A DNA stretch of 64,000 nucleotides from Alisma plantago-aquatica (Eukaryota > Streptophyta > Magnoliopsida > Alismatales > Alismataceae): contig OY856413.1 in the NCBI GenBank assembly GCA_963693085.1, forward strand, positions 744,678,556 to 744,742,555, in the 5' to 3' direction. The position numbers and the translations under genes were made by a program. Under the pieces are notes generated by a model. It saw nothing but the letters and a program-made list of their open reading frames with translations, searched no databases and was not told the origin of the DNA. Every line of letters begins with the position of its first letter. The first letter of the stretch is position 1. Shown in pieces: positions 1 to 12,514 of the stretch.

Positions 1-170
1 AGATACCATTCACAAACCCACACTTTGTTTTGATTTTTTCAAGATCACATATGCCATCTTGGTTTTCAAGACAAAAACCAGGTTGGGACGTTCCCTCCAG
101 CACCAACTCTGGAGAGCGTTTGAACCACCAAGTTTTCCCATCCCCAACAATTCCAACTTAGAATTTTCAT
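1..170 (-). pseudogene. LINE ORF2 start (endonuclease N-terminus), partial
   Basis: From the ATG at 170 the minus strand reads MKILSWNCWG, the usual start of a plant LINE ORF2, where the WNC(R/W)G motif belongs to the apurinic-like endonuclease. The frame then shifts, and the neighbouring frame continues with NALQSWCWRERPNLVFVLKT, matching the family pattern of a block ending in PDLVFLMET. The endonuclease nicks target DNA to prime reverse transcription. The copy is cut by the window edge and frameshifted, so it is not functional as seen. Confidence 0.7.
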
Positions 171-578
171 TGGTATTCATGGGCTTTCTCTCCGCCAACA
201 CCCACTATTGTGGGCTCTGCACACCCTATTTGACACCCCTAAAATCACCAACCTTAAAAGCTTTTTATTTTGGGATTGCAACTTCCCTATTTCTTCATCA
301 ATCTCCATTTCTCTTGACATTGGTGGCCATAACTATTTCCCAAAGATTATGCTGAATTCCTCCTCCTCCACTTTCGGTTCCTTCACATCAATAGTAATCT
401 TCCTATGGATTATGATTAACTTCCAAAGCTTGTTCTTTGCTTCCTATTGTTCTTTCTATTTTGGTTTTTGCTGCATGTTCATGATCTTCTTATGTTGTAC
501 CTTAGTTTGAACTTTCATCTTATCCCATCTATCATAAAACTTCAAGTTAATTTTTGTTGTGAACAAGCTCCCTTGCTT
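171..578 (-). other. Spacer between LINE ORF1 and ORF2
   Basis: About 400 bases between the last recognisable ORF1 residues and the ORF2 start. Open frames here on the plus strand show no motif that I recognise. The stretch is probably the decayed ORF1 tail and the inter-ORF region. Confidence 0.4.
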
Positions 579-1826
579 TCACGTTTCCATCATTGTCCCA
601 AGATCATGGTTTAAAGTATTGCTAATCTTTATTTGTTTCACCACTACTTTGCCTTCTTGCCCCTTCTTTCCAATCTCCTCCACCCCAGAGTTATGATTTG
701 ATCTCCTCATATTATGTTGTGTAGACCCTTTACCTATTGCACTCCCGATATTTCCTTCCCCCGAGGCTAACATAGATGATGGTTGGCTTCGACCGTCTGT
801 CTCTACGCTACTCCTAAAGTTTGTTGAAAACCTTTGTCCTTCATTTTCCTTTCTACTAGGTTTAGTGATAGTAGAGCTGACGACTGAAACATGTATCCCC
901 TCCTTGCAATCTGCATCACTATCTCTACTCACCAATAGTGTCGTCGTTGTATGAGGATGTTGAATAGACTGCATCTCCTTGACTCTATTCAATCGATTTC
1001 CTTTATTGCCCATGTTGGCTTCTCTCTCCGACTAGTATGGAATGTTATACTTCTTTTAGAAGTACCTTCACCAAACACTTCTTCTACACTAGATATTTTT
1101 GGTTTTCATGGAGACACATTGAGGTAGGCACCTTAATCTCTTCTTTGATTCCATTCATGTTCTTCTAATGGGAAATCCATGTTCAGATGCCCCAGTTTGC
1201 CGCATATATATAAGCAGCTAGGATACCTTTCATACTTAATATGGAGTGGTATTATGTTTTCCTTTTTGTCTTTTATATTTTGCAACTTCTTCAAAGGTTT
1301 CTTCATGTCAATAGCAATCATGATCCTGATCTATGTTTCCCAACCAAGGCCGTATCTATCTAGGGACAAAACCCTACCAATTTTTCTAGTGATTGCTTCA
1401 ACTACCACTTCTGATCTACTGCCCAAAGAGATACCATATATTCTAATCCAAAATGACTCTACCAAAACTCCACCTTGATTGGAAAGTCATCATAATGAAT
1501 CTTTTTAAGCAACAACTTATTTTCAAAATTTCACAGTGCATCCTCTTGAATTTTCCTATTGTCCTTCCAATGAAGAAATTGAATTACGAACATAGAAGGA
1601 TCAATCTTCTTAAACATTATGTTATGTGCTAATGCCCATGCTTAGGCCATTGTTCTCTTCAGAGCCCAAAAGTTATAGGGTCGTTCAGTGTGTAGCTTTT
1701 CTGCCAGTGCTATGGAGATATGGTCTCCCTTCTCCACTGCCTTCCCTTATGTAAGATCAATGATATATTCATCTGTATCTTCTTGTAACCCTAGCTGTGT
1801 GCATTACTCAACCAGTTCTTCCGCCA
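579..1826 (-). pseudogene. LINE ORF1 (DUF4283 and CCHC zinc knuckle), broken
   Basis: From the ATG at 1826 the minus strand gives a degraded DUF4283-type region, including NFWALKRTMA near 1670 and a block about LHWKDNRKIQEDALWNFENK near 1560. A zinc-knuckle region follows (about 1225-1165) with C-x2-C-x4-H spacing in the block YICGKLGHLNMDF; the final cysteine is replaced by Phe. A hydrophilic, low-complexity C-terminal part occupies 1013-579. In plant LINEs this protein binds the element RNA. Several in-frame stops and at least one frame change make it a pseudogene. The next gene downstream is ORF2, as expected. Confidence 0.65.
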
Positions 1827-1900
1827 TCTTGAGGGGATCACCCCAAGAAGACCCGCACCTAACCCTTAAACTTGCAAGAGAAAGTAACCACAAAAAAGAT

Positions 1901-2590
1901 TAGGGTAACCACTAGGGAGAGGATGATAACCCACAGTCGTCTCCCTATCGCCCCAGAGTGCTAAGGCTACAGACAGGGAGATTTCTAATTTTCTCAATTT
2001 GTTAAATGGTCTTGATTCTTTTAATTTTTAGATTAATTTCCTACTTATGTGCATTGCGGTTGCCTTGTCTGAGGATCTATCCTTCCCTCTTTTATCGGTA
2101 TCATTTGCTAATTTGATTTGCTAACATCTATTCTATCACTTATGAGAGGTTGGTGGTGATTGCATTGGTATTTCTCTTGTTGAACTTAGACTAGGCAGTA
2201 TGAGGACTCTTCTAGTATGTAGATTTTGCTCAAGTTGTGGATGGCTCCTGTTTAAAACTAACTTGCCAAGCACAAATAAAAAATATTGGACATTAGAGTT
2301 TTATATTTGTAAAATATACTAGTGTAGTTTTCATACTCGTCACATTTTTTTCAAGTCAAAGATTGCCTACATCCTTGATGACATACCAAAAAAAATCTAT
2401 GCACCATACTTGCTATAGTTTTTAATTATGTTTCTTTTTTCTTATATACAAATTCATACTATAAAAGAAAAGGTTTTAAAATATAGATTATATAGAAGTT
2501 AACTGCAAAAAGTCATGGGCATGATACATTTCTTTTTTAGGGTAATCTAGATGCATGTATATGCGCCGATATGGTATACATAAGGGATAG
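1901..2590. other. AT-rich stretch with no recognised gene
   Basis: No coding motif, LTR edge or RNA gene is visible. This is the sequence into which the Tekay-type element at 2596 inserted, and it ends at the candidate target duplication AAACA. Confidence 0.5.
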
Positions 2591-2595
2591 AAACA
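2591..2595. repeat. Candidate target site duplication of Tekay-type element 1
   Basis: AAACA directly precedes the left LTR, and AAGCA (22169-22173) directly follows the right LTR. They differ at one position, which fits an old insertion. The outer ends are supported independently by the LTR pair. Confidence 0.55.
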
Positions 2596-5500
2596 TGTGA
2601 CGACATAGTTCCAAACCATGTGTAACATAATATGATAATCAAAGTCTTTAATAACATCAACAATAAGGAACATAGTGTTTGTTTCCTCGGTAAACATAAG
2701 AATTAAAAATAGAACATTATTGTCCACATAAGGGACTACATCAAAATGCTAATAAAGATAAAAGTGCTATGGCACACAAAGGGCACCTTGCCATGCTCCT
2801 TGCTTCTCCTCAGTACTCTGCAGTAGATGTCTCTAGATGGGCAGGTCCTTCTGTCCATGTAATATCCCAATGGGATAATAAATCCACGACATGGACCGAG
2901 AGAAAAAATAGGTCAGCAATTGTTGGTACTACATTCTTTTATCGAGGTATTTGAAAATATGGGTACAAGATATAACTCAAAGAAATATCAAACTAGGCAA
3001 GTAATATTTGGTGGACTATGTTTATCAAGTAAGGAAAACAATACTCTAAGATTTTCTTTTCAAGATGTAATTCTCAATAGTTTAAGCAAAATTTTTCAAG
3101 ATATCAATTCATCAAAATGTTGCAAAAGTCACTATTCAATATTAAGATGTTAGTACTTTACTATCATTTCTTTCAAGGGCAACAATGCCTCATCTTCAAT
3201 CATCTATGAAGGAACAACATTGAGCCTAATTACTATGTTAATCAGAAAACTAGGGGACAACTAATCCATTACACCTGTGCACAGGGCGGCGGGAAGTACC
3301 CTACCTCAAGTGAGCCAAAGCTCTAAGGGGCCAAAGCCCAAAGGGACCAATGTTCGGGGAGTCAAAACTCCAACTAGATCAAGTCAAGTGCTTATCGTAA
3401 TATTTACCAAAATCCAACAATTTTAAAGGGGATGGTGACTTCAATTGAAGGAAAGGCTTATAACAAGTTTATGGTTCACCATCCAAACAAAGCATATAAT
3501 CCAAGAGGGAGAAAATAACTTGATAAGAAAATAGAGAATCTAGTACCTTCAAATCCAAGCCAAAAATCTAACAATTTCCAAGACTAAGGTTCGACAGGCG
3601 CTGAAGTTTCAAATCCTATAAAAAGGGGAAATAACCCAGGTCATTGGGCAATCCTTAGCTTTGAAATTATCTCTTAGATTCTTATTGGGTGAAATTACTA
3701 TTTTACCCCTCACCATATATCATGATTGTATTGTATTATCATGAGGTCATTGAATTGCTTCCTACTATTATAGTTATCTCTTTGGGCACAAGTATTATGG
3801 GGTTCATTACTCATCATTAATAGTAGATCAGATTTATATATTATTGAATACTACTTATGTCTACATTCCTACACATAGTTTTAGAACAAAATAGTTTACA
3901 TGATTGGTAGGAACTTAGGGTAATCCGAGTTATGGTTTTCCTCATTTGGTTTCTCCATACCTATGCTTTTTACCATCCAAATCATTATACTTTTTCTTCT
4001 ATGCTAGATTGAAAATGATATGGTGTGATAAGGGTAATTTCTATAATGCAATCTGTGGGAGTTTCATTAATCCTTTTATACTTCCTCATGCTTGTTCATA
4101 ATAAATATACCTGGCTATAATTTGTATTATACCCATGGTAGGGACATGTATATATGGATTAAATAAGACAAATATGTACATGGAGGTCATCACATGATTA
4201 TATAATTTCGATTTGCATTGTACCCAACAACGTCATGCATGTATGTGTTTATCTTTTAATTCATTTCATTTTCATTTAGTCATGTATATTAGTACATATG
4301 TACTTAATATAGATAATTTACGTGGAGTCCATCGTGTGCATGCATGCCTATGGTGTATATTACGTTAATCATCAAATCATGCATATGTATATCTTACTTT
4401 ATTTCATTCATAGGTCTGGAGATCAGATCCCAAGCATTCTTACCCCAATTGTTCTCGTATAACTTATTAGTTTATCAGTTACGATCAACTAATAGAAGGT
4501 CGACGTTGTTACCTCCTAGGGTGTTGGTATCTCTGGTGGTGTTCTAATTTGATGGGCTGACCTCGTCATGGTCTTGGCTGCTATCGTTGGTGGTCACAAG
4601 GCTGATGCCCTGTTGCAGCAACACGATCAAGTGTGGTGCATCGGTAGAGGATGGGGTCGTCGACTTGTAGCAGTGGTCCCGATGGCGTCGAGGTGTTGGC
4701 TACATTGTCCTCCTGACAACCGTCAAACTTGCAGCTATGGTGTCGATGGCATCGTGGTGCTGTGGCGTACCGATGCAGGCCATCGGGGTTGTGGTGTGGA
4801 CGGTGGTGTCTGGTTATTAAGAGAGCATGGGGGTTTAGGAGGAGGAGTGATGGTTTTCGTGGTGGGGGTCGCTGATCTGTAGCCTACCCATCCCGGTGGC
4901 GTTGCACTTGAGGGAGGCCAAGCTTGGAGCGACACTCTCCTAGGCGAGGACGCCTAGGTGTTGACGTTGCTAGTGCCCAATGGTTACTGATGGGTTTAGG
5001 AAAGAGGCGGGTGATGTGATTGCTAGGTAGGGGAGGAGAGCTCGAGGGTGGGGTCTGAAGCTACTATGGGGGTGTCGATGGTGGGGAGGCATTTTATAAT
5101 GATCTTAGATAGGGTTAGCATCTATGAGTAAGGCAACGTTGATGCTAACCGAGGCGGTGCGGCTGGGTTGAATGGTTGTTTTGTTCGTTCTCTCCTCTGG
5201 TGTTTAATGGCTTGTGTCGTTACCTTTTGTTCTGTGTTTGGGAGTCGATGGTGGAGGGGCCATGCAGTCGTGGCTAGCGGGCTTTGTAGGGGTGAGGCAT
5301 TGTCATGATCATCGCTGCACTGGGGATCGACAGTGGGAGTTAGACGCAGGGAGAGGAGACCGCAGTCTGTGGGGGGAAATGTAGTGTGACCAGTTGCTAA
5401 AGGGGCCGAGAAAATCAAGGTGCATATGCCTCAAGTAACGCTAGCAATTAAATCCATGTATACATTTATTGCTCTAACAACTTATAGCTCTATATATCGT

Positions 5501-5871
5501 CATCAACATGTCCATTTATTTTTATTTTTTAATTTGTGATATAATTCTAATTACTATGCCTCCATAAGGTCAGGTCTCTAATTGGTGATTCCAAGGTGGT
5601 CCAATGTGATTAGTGTTGTGATTAACTTAAGCATTAAGCTTAATAATGATAATTTCAAAGCTAAGAATTATAATAAGGTTTCAATTATCCAAATACATTT
5701 CAAATGAGATGACTAGACCCGAAAAGGGCAATTTTCATTTCTATGATAGGATTTCAAGGTATTCCAAATAGGGTGCAAAATAAATGCAATTTAGAAAAGA
5801 AACTTTCAATTTGGAGAATTAGAAATCATAGATCAATATTTAAAATTGGCACCAAAATTCAGTATGTTACA
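2596..5871 (-). repeat. 3' LTR of Tekay-type element 1
   Basis: 3276 bp, aligned along its length with 18977-22168. It starts TGTGACGACATAG and ends ATGTTACA on plus. It carries about 73 bp near 4365-4437 that the other LTR lacks. A G+C-rich part lies at about 4490-5400. Open frames inside it have no motif and are not kept clean in the partner LTR. Confidence 0.9.
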
Positions 5872-5888
5872 ACTCACCTCCCGTTGAG
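5872..5888 (-). promoter_or_regulatory. Polypurine tract of Tekay-type element 1
   Basis: The minus strand reads CAACGGGAGGTGAGT immediately before the LTR start TGTAACA. This is the expected priming site for plus-strand DNA synthesis. Confidence 0.7.
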
Positions 5889-6901
5889 GGGGATTTCGTA
5901 CCAAAATCCATGATTAAGAGAAAAGTTGAGGGTAAGCCTTCACTATTTCAGATTGTAGTTCCCAGGTTGCTTCCTCAAGGCCATGGTGCTTCCAAAGCAC
6001 CTTCACTAATTGGATATCCTTATTCTTTAGTTGCTTGACTCTTGTGTCAAGGATCTTCACTGGGTATTCTTCATAGGTCAAATCTTCCCAAATTTCTAGA
6101 GGTTCGATGGTCAAAACATGAGATGGGTCCTTGACGTATTTCTTTAGAACAGATACATGAAACATGACGTGCATTTTCTCATAATATGGAGGCAAGGCTA
6201 GTCGATATGCACATTCCCCAACTCGTTGAAGGATCTCAAAAGGTCCTACATACCTAGGACTCAACTTGCCCTTGATTTTTGATCTAGCAATAGAATTCAA
6301 GGGTTTTACTTTCAGAAAGACTGATTCTCCCACAAGAAAACTTTTATCCATTCTATGTTGGTTGGCATACATTTTCTATCTATCTTGAGATGCCTTCATT
6401 CTTTTCTTAATCAAGTCAACTTTCTCCACATAGAACTGTAGTTATTTGGATTTTAACAAAGACCTTTCACCCACCTCATCCCAATGTAAGGGTGATCTAC
6501 ATGGCCTACCATATAAAGCTTCATATGGAGGCATCCCAATGCTGGCCTGATAGCTATTATTGTATGCAAATTCAACCAAGGGAAGGTACTTATCCCAAGA
6601 GCCACTCCAGTCCATGGCACAAGAACGGAGTAAGTCCTCTAGGATTTGGATTGTCTGCTCAGATTGTCCGACTGTCTGAGGATGATAGGCACTACTAAAG
6701 GCCAATCGAGTACCCAATTCATCATGAATCTATTTCCATAGTCTAGAAGTGAATTTTGGATCCCGATCAGAAACAATCATCTTTGGAATCCCATGCAAGA
6801 AAAATATCTCTCGAATATATAACTCAACCATAGAAGATACGTTAATTATAGTCTTGAAGGGTAAGAAATGAGATGACTTTGTGAGTCGGACAATGATGAC
6901 C

Positions 6902-7191
6902 TATAATGTCCCAGGATTTGAGGCCTCAGATATAATGATCTTATAAGGAATGATTGGACTACCCATATCACCAAGGTGCACCTCCTTTTCAGGAAGCCCA
7001 TCTCTAAGAACTCCATAGTTAAACGTGCTTGGCTTGGAGTAGTATTGGGATGAGTGACCAGTCGGGAAGTTGATCCTGGCTTGTGTGTGAGTGTGGTCAA
7101 AGCACCTTGTTAAGGCTAGTGGTGGTCTGTGGGGCAAGTCGTCATTCCTGAAACTCTACTAGAGCCTTGGGCGGTGGGCCCGAGAATTACA
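6902..7191 (+). mobile_element. Cassandra-like solo LTR (TRIM) with 5S rRNA-like core
   Basis: A 290-bp insertion interrupts the integrase frame of the host element and is flanked by the perfect 5-bp duplication TGACC (6897-6901 and 7192-7196). It begins TATAATGTCCC and ends GAATTACA, degenerate forms of Cassandra termini (TGTAACATCCC...TGTTACA). Inside are the block GGACTACCCATATCACCAAG and a region clearly derived from 5S rRNA. Cassandra is a small non-coding LTR element with this feature. Only one LTR is present, so it is a solo LTR. Removing it restores collinearity of the integrase. A 5S-derived SINE is less likely because there is no A-rich tail and the ends are LTR-like. Confidence 0.85.
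6998..7070 (+). promoter_or_regulatory. 5S rRNA-like internal pol III promoter in Cassandra LTR
   Basis: The segment matches the 5S rRNA interior in order: CTAAGAACTCC, then a box A-like GTTAAACGTGCTTGG (about 7018-7032), then a box C-like GGGATGAGTGACC (about 7047-7059). Several bases differ from a plant 5S gene, so activity is uncertain. Confidence 0.75.
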
Positions 7192-10100
7192 TGACCCATA
7201 CTACATCATAGCCTTGTTTGGTCTTAGGAAATCCAGTGATAAAGTCCATCGTGACCTTATCCCACTTCCATTCAGGAATTTTAAGGGGTTGTAGAAGACC
7301 TCTAGGTCTTTGATGCTCTATCTTTACCTGTTGGCACGTCAAACATCTAGACACAAATTTAGCTATGTCATTTTTCATGTTCTTCCACCAGAATGAACGT
7401 TGGGGGTTCTTATACATCTTTGTCGTTCCAGGGTGAATGGTATATTTGGAACAATGGGCTTCTTTCAGAACCTTCTCCCTTAATTCAGCAACATTTGGAA
7501 CCCAGAGTCGTGGACAGAAACGAATAGCTCCATCTAAGCCAATCTGCATCTCTGTCTGAGGTTTCTCTACCAGTTTCATGACATCTTCTAACTCAGGACT
7601 AGTCTTTTGGGCTTCTATGATTTTAGTCGTCCAACTAGGAGTGATTGAGAGACTAGACATTTTGACTTGTATTTTTGAGATTCTCTCAAGTTTCCATTTT
7701 GCAAGTGTGTTCAGATTTTTCCACTCAATCAGCCTCATGGCCGCGCAAGTTGCAGCTTTCTTCCTACTTAAGGCATGTGTGACTACGTTGGCCTTCCCAG
7801 GGTGATAAGAGATTGTGAAATTATAGTCATTCAGGTACTCTACCCATTGACGTTGTCGAAGATTTAAATCTTTTTGTGTGAGTAGGTACTTGAGGCTCTT
7901 GTGATCAGAGAAAATTATAAATTGTTCGCCATAGAGATAGTGCCTCCAAAATTTTAAAGCATAGAAAATAGTTGTGAGTTCAAGGTCGTGGATGGGGTAG
8001 TTTGCCTCGTTTGGCTTTAGTTGACGTGAACCATATGCTATCACATGTTTATCTTGCATAAGTAAACAACCGAGACCATGTCGGGAGGCATCAATGAAGA
8101 CTTCATAATTCTTACCTTCAATGGGTAAGGTCAAGACTGGAGAGGAGGTGAGGCACTACTTTAGCTTTTGGAAACTTGCTTCACATTCTAGTGTCCATAC
8201 AAATTTTGCGTCCTTTCTAGTCAGCTTGGTAATGGGGAGGGAAATTGTAGAGAATTTTAGAATGAATCGTCGATAGTAGCCTGCCAAACCTAGGAAGCTT
8301 CGAATTTCAGACGGATTGTGAGGCACTTGCCACTTTTGAATAGCTTCTACTTTTTTTGGGTCCATAGCTATATGACCCGCAGAAATAACATACCCAAAAA
8401 ACATTACTTCAGAGAGGTAGAATTCACACTTAGAGAATTTTGCATATAGTTGATGTTCCCTAAGTGTGTTCAACATGATCCTTAGATGTTCCCGGTGTTG
8501 CTCATATGTCTTAGAGAATATGAAGACATCATCGATGAAAACTGCAAAAAAAGAATCTAAGTGAGGTTTGAAGACCCTATTGATAAGGGCCATGAAAGTA
8601 GCAGTGGCATTAGTCAGCCCAAAAGGCATAACAAGATACTCATAGTGCCCATACCGAGTGTGAAATGCAGTTTTAGCATGTATCTTTCCTTGATCTTCAT
8701 TTGATGGTAGCCGCCACGGAGATCAATTTTTGAAAAGATGGTGGCTGACTTTAATTGATAAAAAAGGTCGTCGATCCTCAGTAGGGGATACCGATTTTTT
8801 ACTGTGACCTGGTTCAACATGCGAAAGTCAATGCACATTTGCATGGTACCATCTTTCTTCTTGACAAATAGAAAAGGTGCACCCCAAGGTGACACGCTGG
8901 GTCTAATAAAACCCAAATCTAGGAGTTCTTGTAATTGCTTCTTTAGTTCTACCAGTTCCTCCGGCTCCATGCGATATGGGGCTTTTGAAATGGGGGTCGT
9001 TCCAGGCAGAAGTTTGATGCTAAACTCCATTTCTCTTTCTGGAGGTATCCTGGGAAGTTCGTCGGGGAAAACGTCTGGGTATTCTCTTACGATATCTATG
9101 TCTTCAATGCGTAAGGGTTCCTTCTTAGTTACTACTGCCGTGAGGAATGCTCTACATCCAGAGTCCATTAGTTTCTCGGCCTTCATTGCTGAGATAAGGA
9201 TATTATTATATTTTCGACATCCTGAGACTAATAATTGTTCGTCGTCAGGGTGGAAAAGAACAACTTGCTTCTTCCCACATAAAAGTTGAGCTTGATGAAT
9301 GGACAACTAGTCCATTCCCAAAATGATGTCAAAATCGACCATGTCAAGTAAGAGAAGGTTAACAGGAAAATCTTTCCCGGCAATAGAGATGTCTATCAGG
9401 AGGATTTTTCTACACGTGGTCGTTACACGTCCACTAGGGGTATTGATATTCAAAATATAGTCCATGTAGATTGTCTCTAATTTCCAAACTTTCACTAGTG
9501 ATATAGAGATGAAGGAATCAGTAGATCCAGAATCAAAAAGAGCCTTCACAGGTTGGCCCATAATAGAAACCATACTTTCAATGTCATCATTGTTGTTTGC
9601 GGCTTCTTCAGTAGTCATGGCAAATAATCTCCCACTATGTTGTTCAATTGGCTTTGGCTTGTTCTGATAGTTGTTCCTAGAGACACAGTTGTTAGGAGGG
9701 TTACCCTAATGAGGTTGAGAATTGTTTGACCTTCGAGGTTCAGTGTACTCCATATGACGATGTCCAGGCTTGAAGCAATTGTAGCAGAGAGGGGTGGGAT
9801 GATAACATTCTCCAGACTGTTTCTTGCCACAGTTGTGACAGAAGAGATGGGCCCCTTGAGTGGAACGGACAACAGTATGAGGAGGCTTGTTCTGATTGCC
9901 ATTGTTGTTTTTGTGGTTTCCACAGTGGTGTTTGTTGCATTGCTGACCCTGATTGTTGGAATGAAGTTGATGCCCTCCATGGTTCAAATTGTTGTTTCTC
10001 AAGGGTACAACATAACCCACCTCCTGATGATGCATCTCAATAAATTGAGCCTAGGCCACCAGTTGTTCGAATGTGAGTGGGAATTGTGGGGCCAAGCTAT

Positions 10101-10644
10101 CACTGAGATATTTATTAAGACCTTTCATGAATACTTATATCTTCCTCTACTCGGTAACACCCGTAGCATATCTCTCTAGGAGGGTGAAGTGACGTAGGAA
10201 TATAGCTACCGAGTCTCCTCCTTGACGCACCGAGTTAAACTCCAACTCCTTCTTAATCAATACCGATTGTGGGATGTATTGTTGACGGAACAACTTCAAA
10301 AATTCCTCCCATGATATTGAGGATGCCTTCTCAAGTTGGCTATGCGTCATGTTTTGCCACCATATCTTTGCAGAACCCTTCAGGACAAAGGTCGCATACT
10401 TCACCCATAGATGCTTGGGACAACTCATGCCCTCCATAATGTCTTGGGTGGCTAGGATCCAATTCTCAGCCTTCTCGACCATTTCCTTTTCACTCTCACC
10501 CATAAACTCAGATGGCTTCACTTGATGAAGTCGGCAATGGAGGGTTCCATGGGGCTTGTGTTCTTGTCAATAAGGCCCTTCATGGCTGTCCCTAGGATAG
10601 TTTGTAGTTGTGCTAGTTGACTGGGAGGATCATCTTTGGGAGTA

Positions 10645-10649
10645 GGGGG
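10645..10649. repeat. Target site duplication GGGGG of Angela-like Copia
   Basis: GGGGG precedes the left LTR, and the same five bases follow the right LTR at 18754-18758. The host gag reading continues from one flank to the other. Confidence 0.85.
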
Positions 10650-11358
10650 TGTTGGGTTTTTGTGGAAAAAACATGTGCGATGGAAGCAATAAAATCCACA
10701 CAACCCAAAATAGGATCTCGTCGACAACAACATATTTGGAAGGAGTGTTTACGGGATATACCTTATCACAGAGCAAGTCCGGTGATATCTCGCTGCACGA
10801 CGGTGCAACACTGCTTGTCTACACGGACATAACTTCTCTCCCATTTGCTGTCGCAGGTTGATCCGGTGGCGCTCCTTTGCGGCAGTGATGTCCGCCACTC
10901 GTAGCACGCAGAGATGGTCGTCGACGTCCTCCGAACGCAGGCGTCAAGGCGTCTGCGTCTCTACTTCGTCCACGCAGATGGACGAAACTCCACGTCGCAT
11001 TTCCTAAGCCAGGGGAAGGAGTGTGTCTCTGTGGCGGCGTGCTAGCGGCGTGTTGCTCTCCTTTCACTCCTAAGGATGGTGACGGCTAGGGTTTACGTGC
11101 GTGAGCGTAAACGAAAAGCGTCTCTCGATATTTTATATAGATATCGGCCGTCAATCCTCCTTTAAATAGGATACGAAGGGAAGTAGGGTTTCCTAAACCC
11201 ATCAGTAAATAGAAACGTTGCGTTAATTAAAACGCTCGTGGATTAATTAGAATATTCTGGAATTCATTAATTAACCAAATAATCGCATTAATTGATTAAT
11301 TAATATCTGACTCCATGCAATTGCTTGGAATGGCTCTATGAGCATACATATACCAACA
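10650..11358 (-). repeat. 3' LTR of Angela-like Copia
   Basis: 709 bp, TGTTGGG...CCAACA. It matches 18044-18753 throughout. Many differences between the two copies are CG to TG/CA transitions. Confidence 0.9.
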
Positions 11359-12514
11359 GACTCCCACTTGCACTTAGAGCCAGTCACTCCAATATTATTC
11401 TAATCCATTAAATAAACATTTTAGTAATCAATGTGATTCAGAGCCATTCCAATCAAATCCACAACTATACTCCTATTCCAACACATCCTATGTGTGTGAC
11501 CCGGTAGGCTCCAAATTACGTTGGCAGTGATATCCATAATCATATTATGATTTCACAATCAATGATTGGTATCTAGAAAGACTTCATTGCCACCCAAGTA
11601 ATTGGAAAAGTTGGAGAAAAGCTTGACCTATCATTCATGACTGGTGTTACAGTGATTGTATAGTTCTTTTGTCACTGATATCTGGATTGAACTTGAGTCA
11701 TGGAATTGTTATCCTTTTCAACATTCAATCCATGTTCCTTGAACTAGAGCAGACTGTCTGAGATATATGTAAGCTCAATATCACATATTGACTCGCATCA
11801 GCATGGCCATGCATTTCTCAATCTCGCTTATCAAGTGGCCGGAATATCAAACTCCTGTAGGAAGGACAAATTCCATCTACATCACTCACAGTCATCCCCA
11901 TGTGTCACAGTGCACCCAAGCACCATCTTTGTGGAAATCCTTATTCAGGACCACGGTGGATGATGTCAAAGTACACCGAATGACATGTGATAAGTGTAGT
12001 GACTTCAGGTCTAAGAACCACAATCACGACCATCATTATGAGATGTGACTCTCACTACCAATCATGGTATCCATGTGTCACTCTCAAGGTGGGTCTATCC
12101 GATAAATTGTTCTCTAACAAGTATCTATGTATTTGGTTTGATATCTCCATATCATGGATAATGAGATTCTTCCATCAACCAACATACATTCTAATCTTAT
12201 GTGTTATTGATGTCTATAGATATTTCCACAATAACAACCGATTAGGGACAAAACAAGAATACATACTCTTAGCATACATATGATCTCATTATTCAGGTCA
12301 TCAACTCGAAGACATATGTCATTGAGTATATTATTCTATAGACATCTATAAGTTTTATGGTCATCTCACAATATAAAACACGAACATATAGATTGGAAAC
12401 TTCCCTTTATTGATATGATCAATCTAGTATTACAAATTGTTTACATAGTATCCCATTACAATCATCAAATGATAGTCTCTATGGGCATACATACCAACAG
12501 ATTCCCACTTGCAC
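11359..12514 (-). other. 3' non-coding domain of Angela-like Copia, with two PPT-like sites
   Basis: The functional purine tract borders the LTR: minus strand AAGTGCAAGTGGGAGTC followed by TGTTGG at 11358. A near-copy lies 1.14 kb away beside the pol stop codon: AAGTGCAAGTGGGAATC followed by TGTTGGTATGTATGCCC at about 12500. Between them are about 1.1 kb without a coding motif. The domain looks like sequence between an old and a current LTR edge. Confidence 0.7.

Larger units (their letters stand above)
1..1900 (-). mobile_element. LINE non-LTR retrotransposon, 5' half, decayed
   Basis: Two pieces in the right order for a plant L1-type LINE are seen on the minus strand: an ORF1 with a DUF4283-like region and a zinc knuckle (about 1826-579), then the start of an ORF2 with the endonuclease N-terminus (170 to the window edge). 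The reverse transcriptase would lie left of the window. Stops and frameshifts run through both ORFs, so this is an old copy. The 5' end is not sharply defined; I placed it near 1900, where recognisable ORF1 similarity ends. Confidence 0.7.
5914..10649 (-). pseudogene. gag-pol of Tekay-type element 1, broken
   Basis: Read right to left: gag (10649 to about 9700) with a zinc-knuckle region whose last cysteine is Tyr (CYNCFKPGHRHMEY). Protease follows at 9618-9307 with DSGSTDSF. RT is at 9306-8156 with the catalytic block [10 protein letters not shown]. RNase H is at 8134 to about 7700. Integrase has a zinc-binding HHCC region (CLTCQQVK) and a core split by the Cassandra insertion (7191-6902). 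The chromodomain-like tail ends at the stop at 5914 (VKVLWKHHGLEEATWE). Frameshifts lie near 8620 and 10520, with in-frame stops near 9308, 8150 and 6375. The N-terminal gag was cut off by the Copia insertion and continues at 18759. Confidence 0.9.

Noticed and set aside
4568..4882. G+C-rich open frames in the LTR (also 20872-21144 and 21419-21715)
   Set aside because: They have no domain, and the reading frame and ends change between the two LTRs.
6998..7070. A 5S rRNA gene
   Set aside because: Only the internal part resembles 5S, with several differences, and it sits inside an LTR-like insert with a 5-bp target duplication.
8804..9289. 161-codon plus-strand open frame
   Set aside because: Antisense shadow of the Tekay-type RT/protease coding region.
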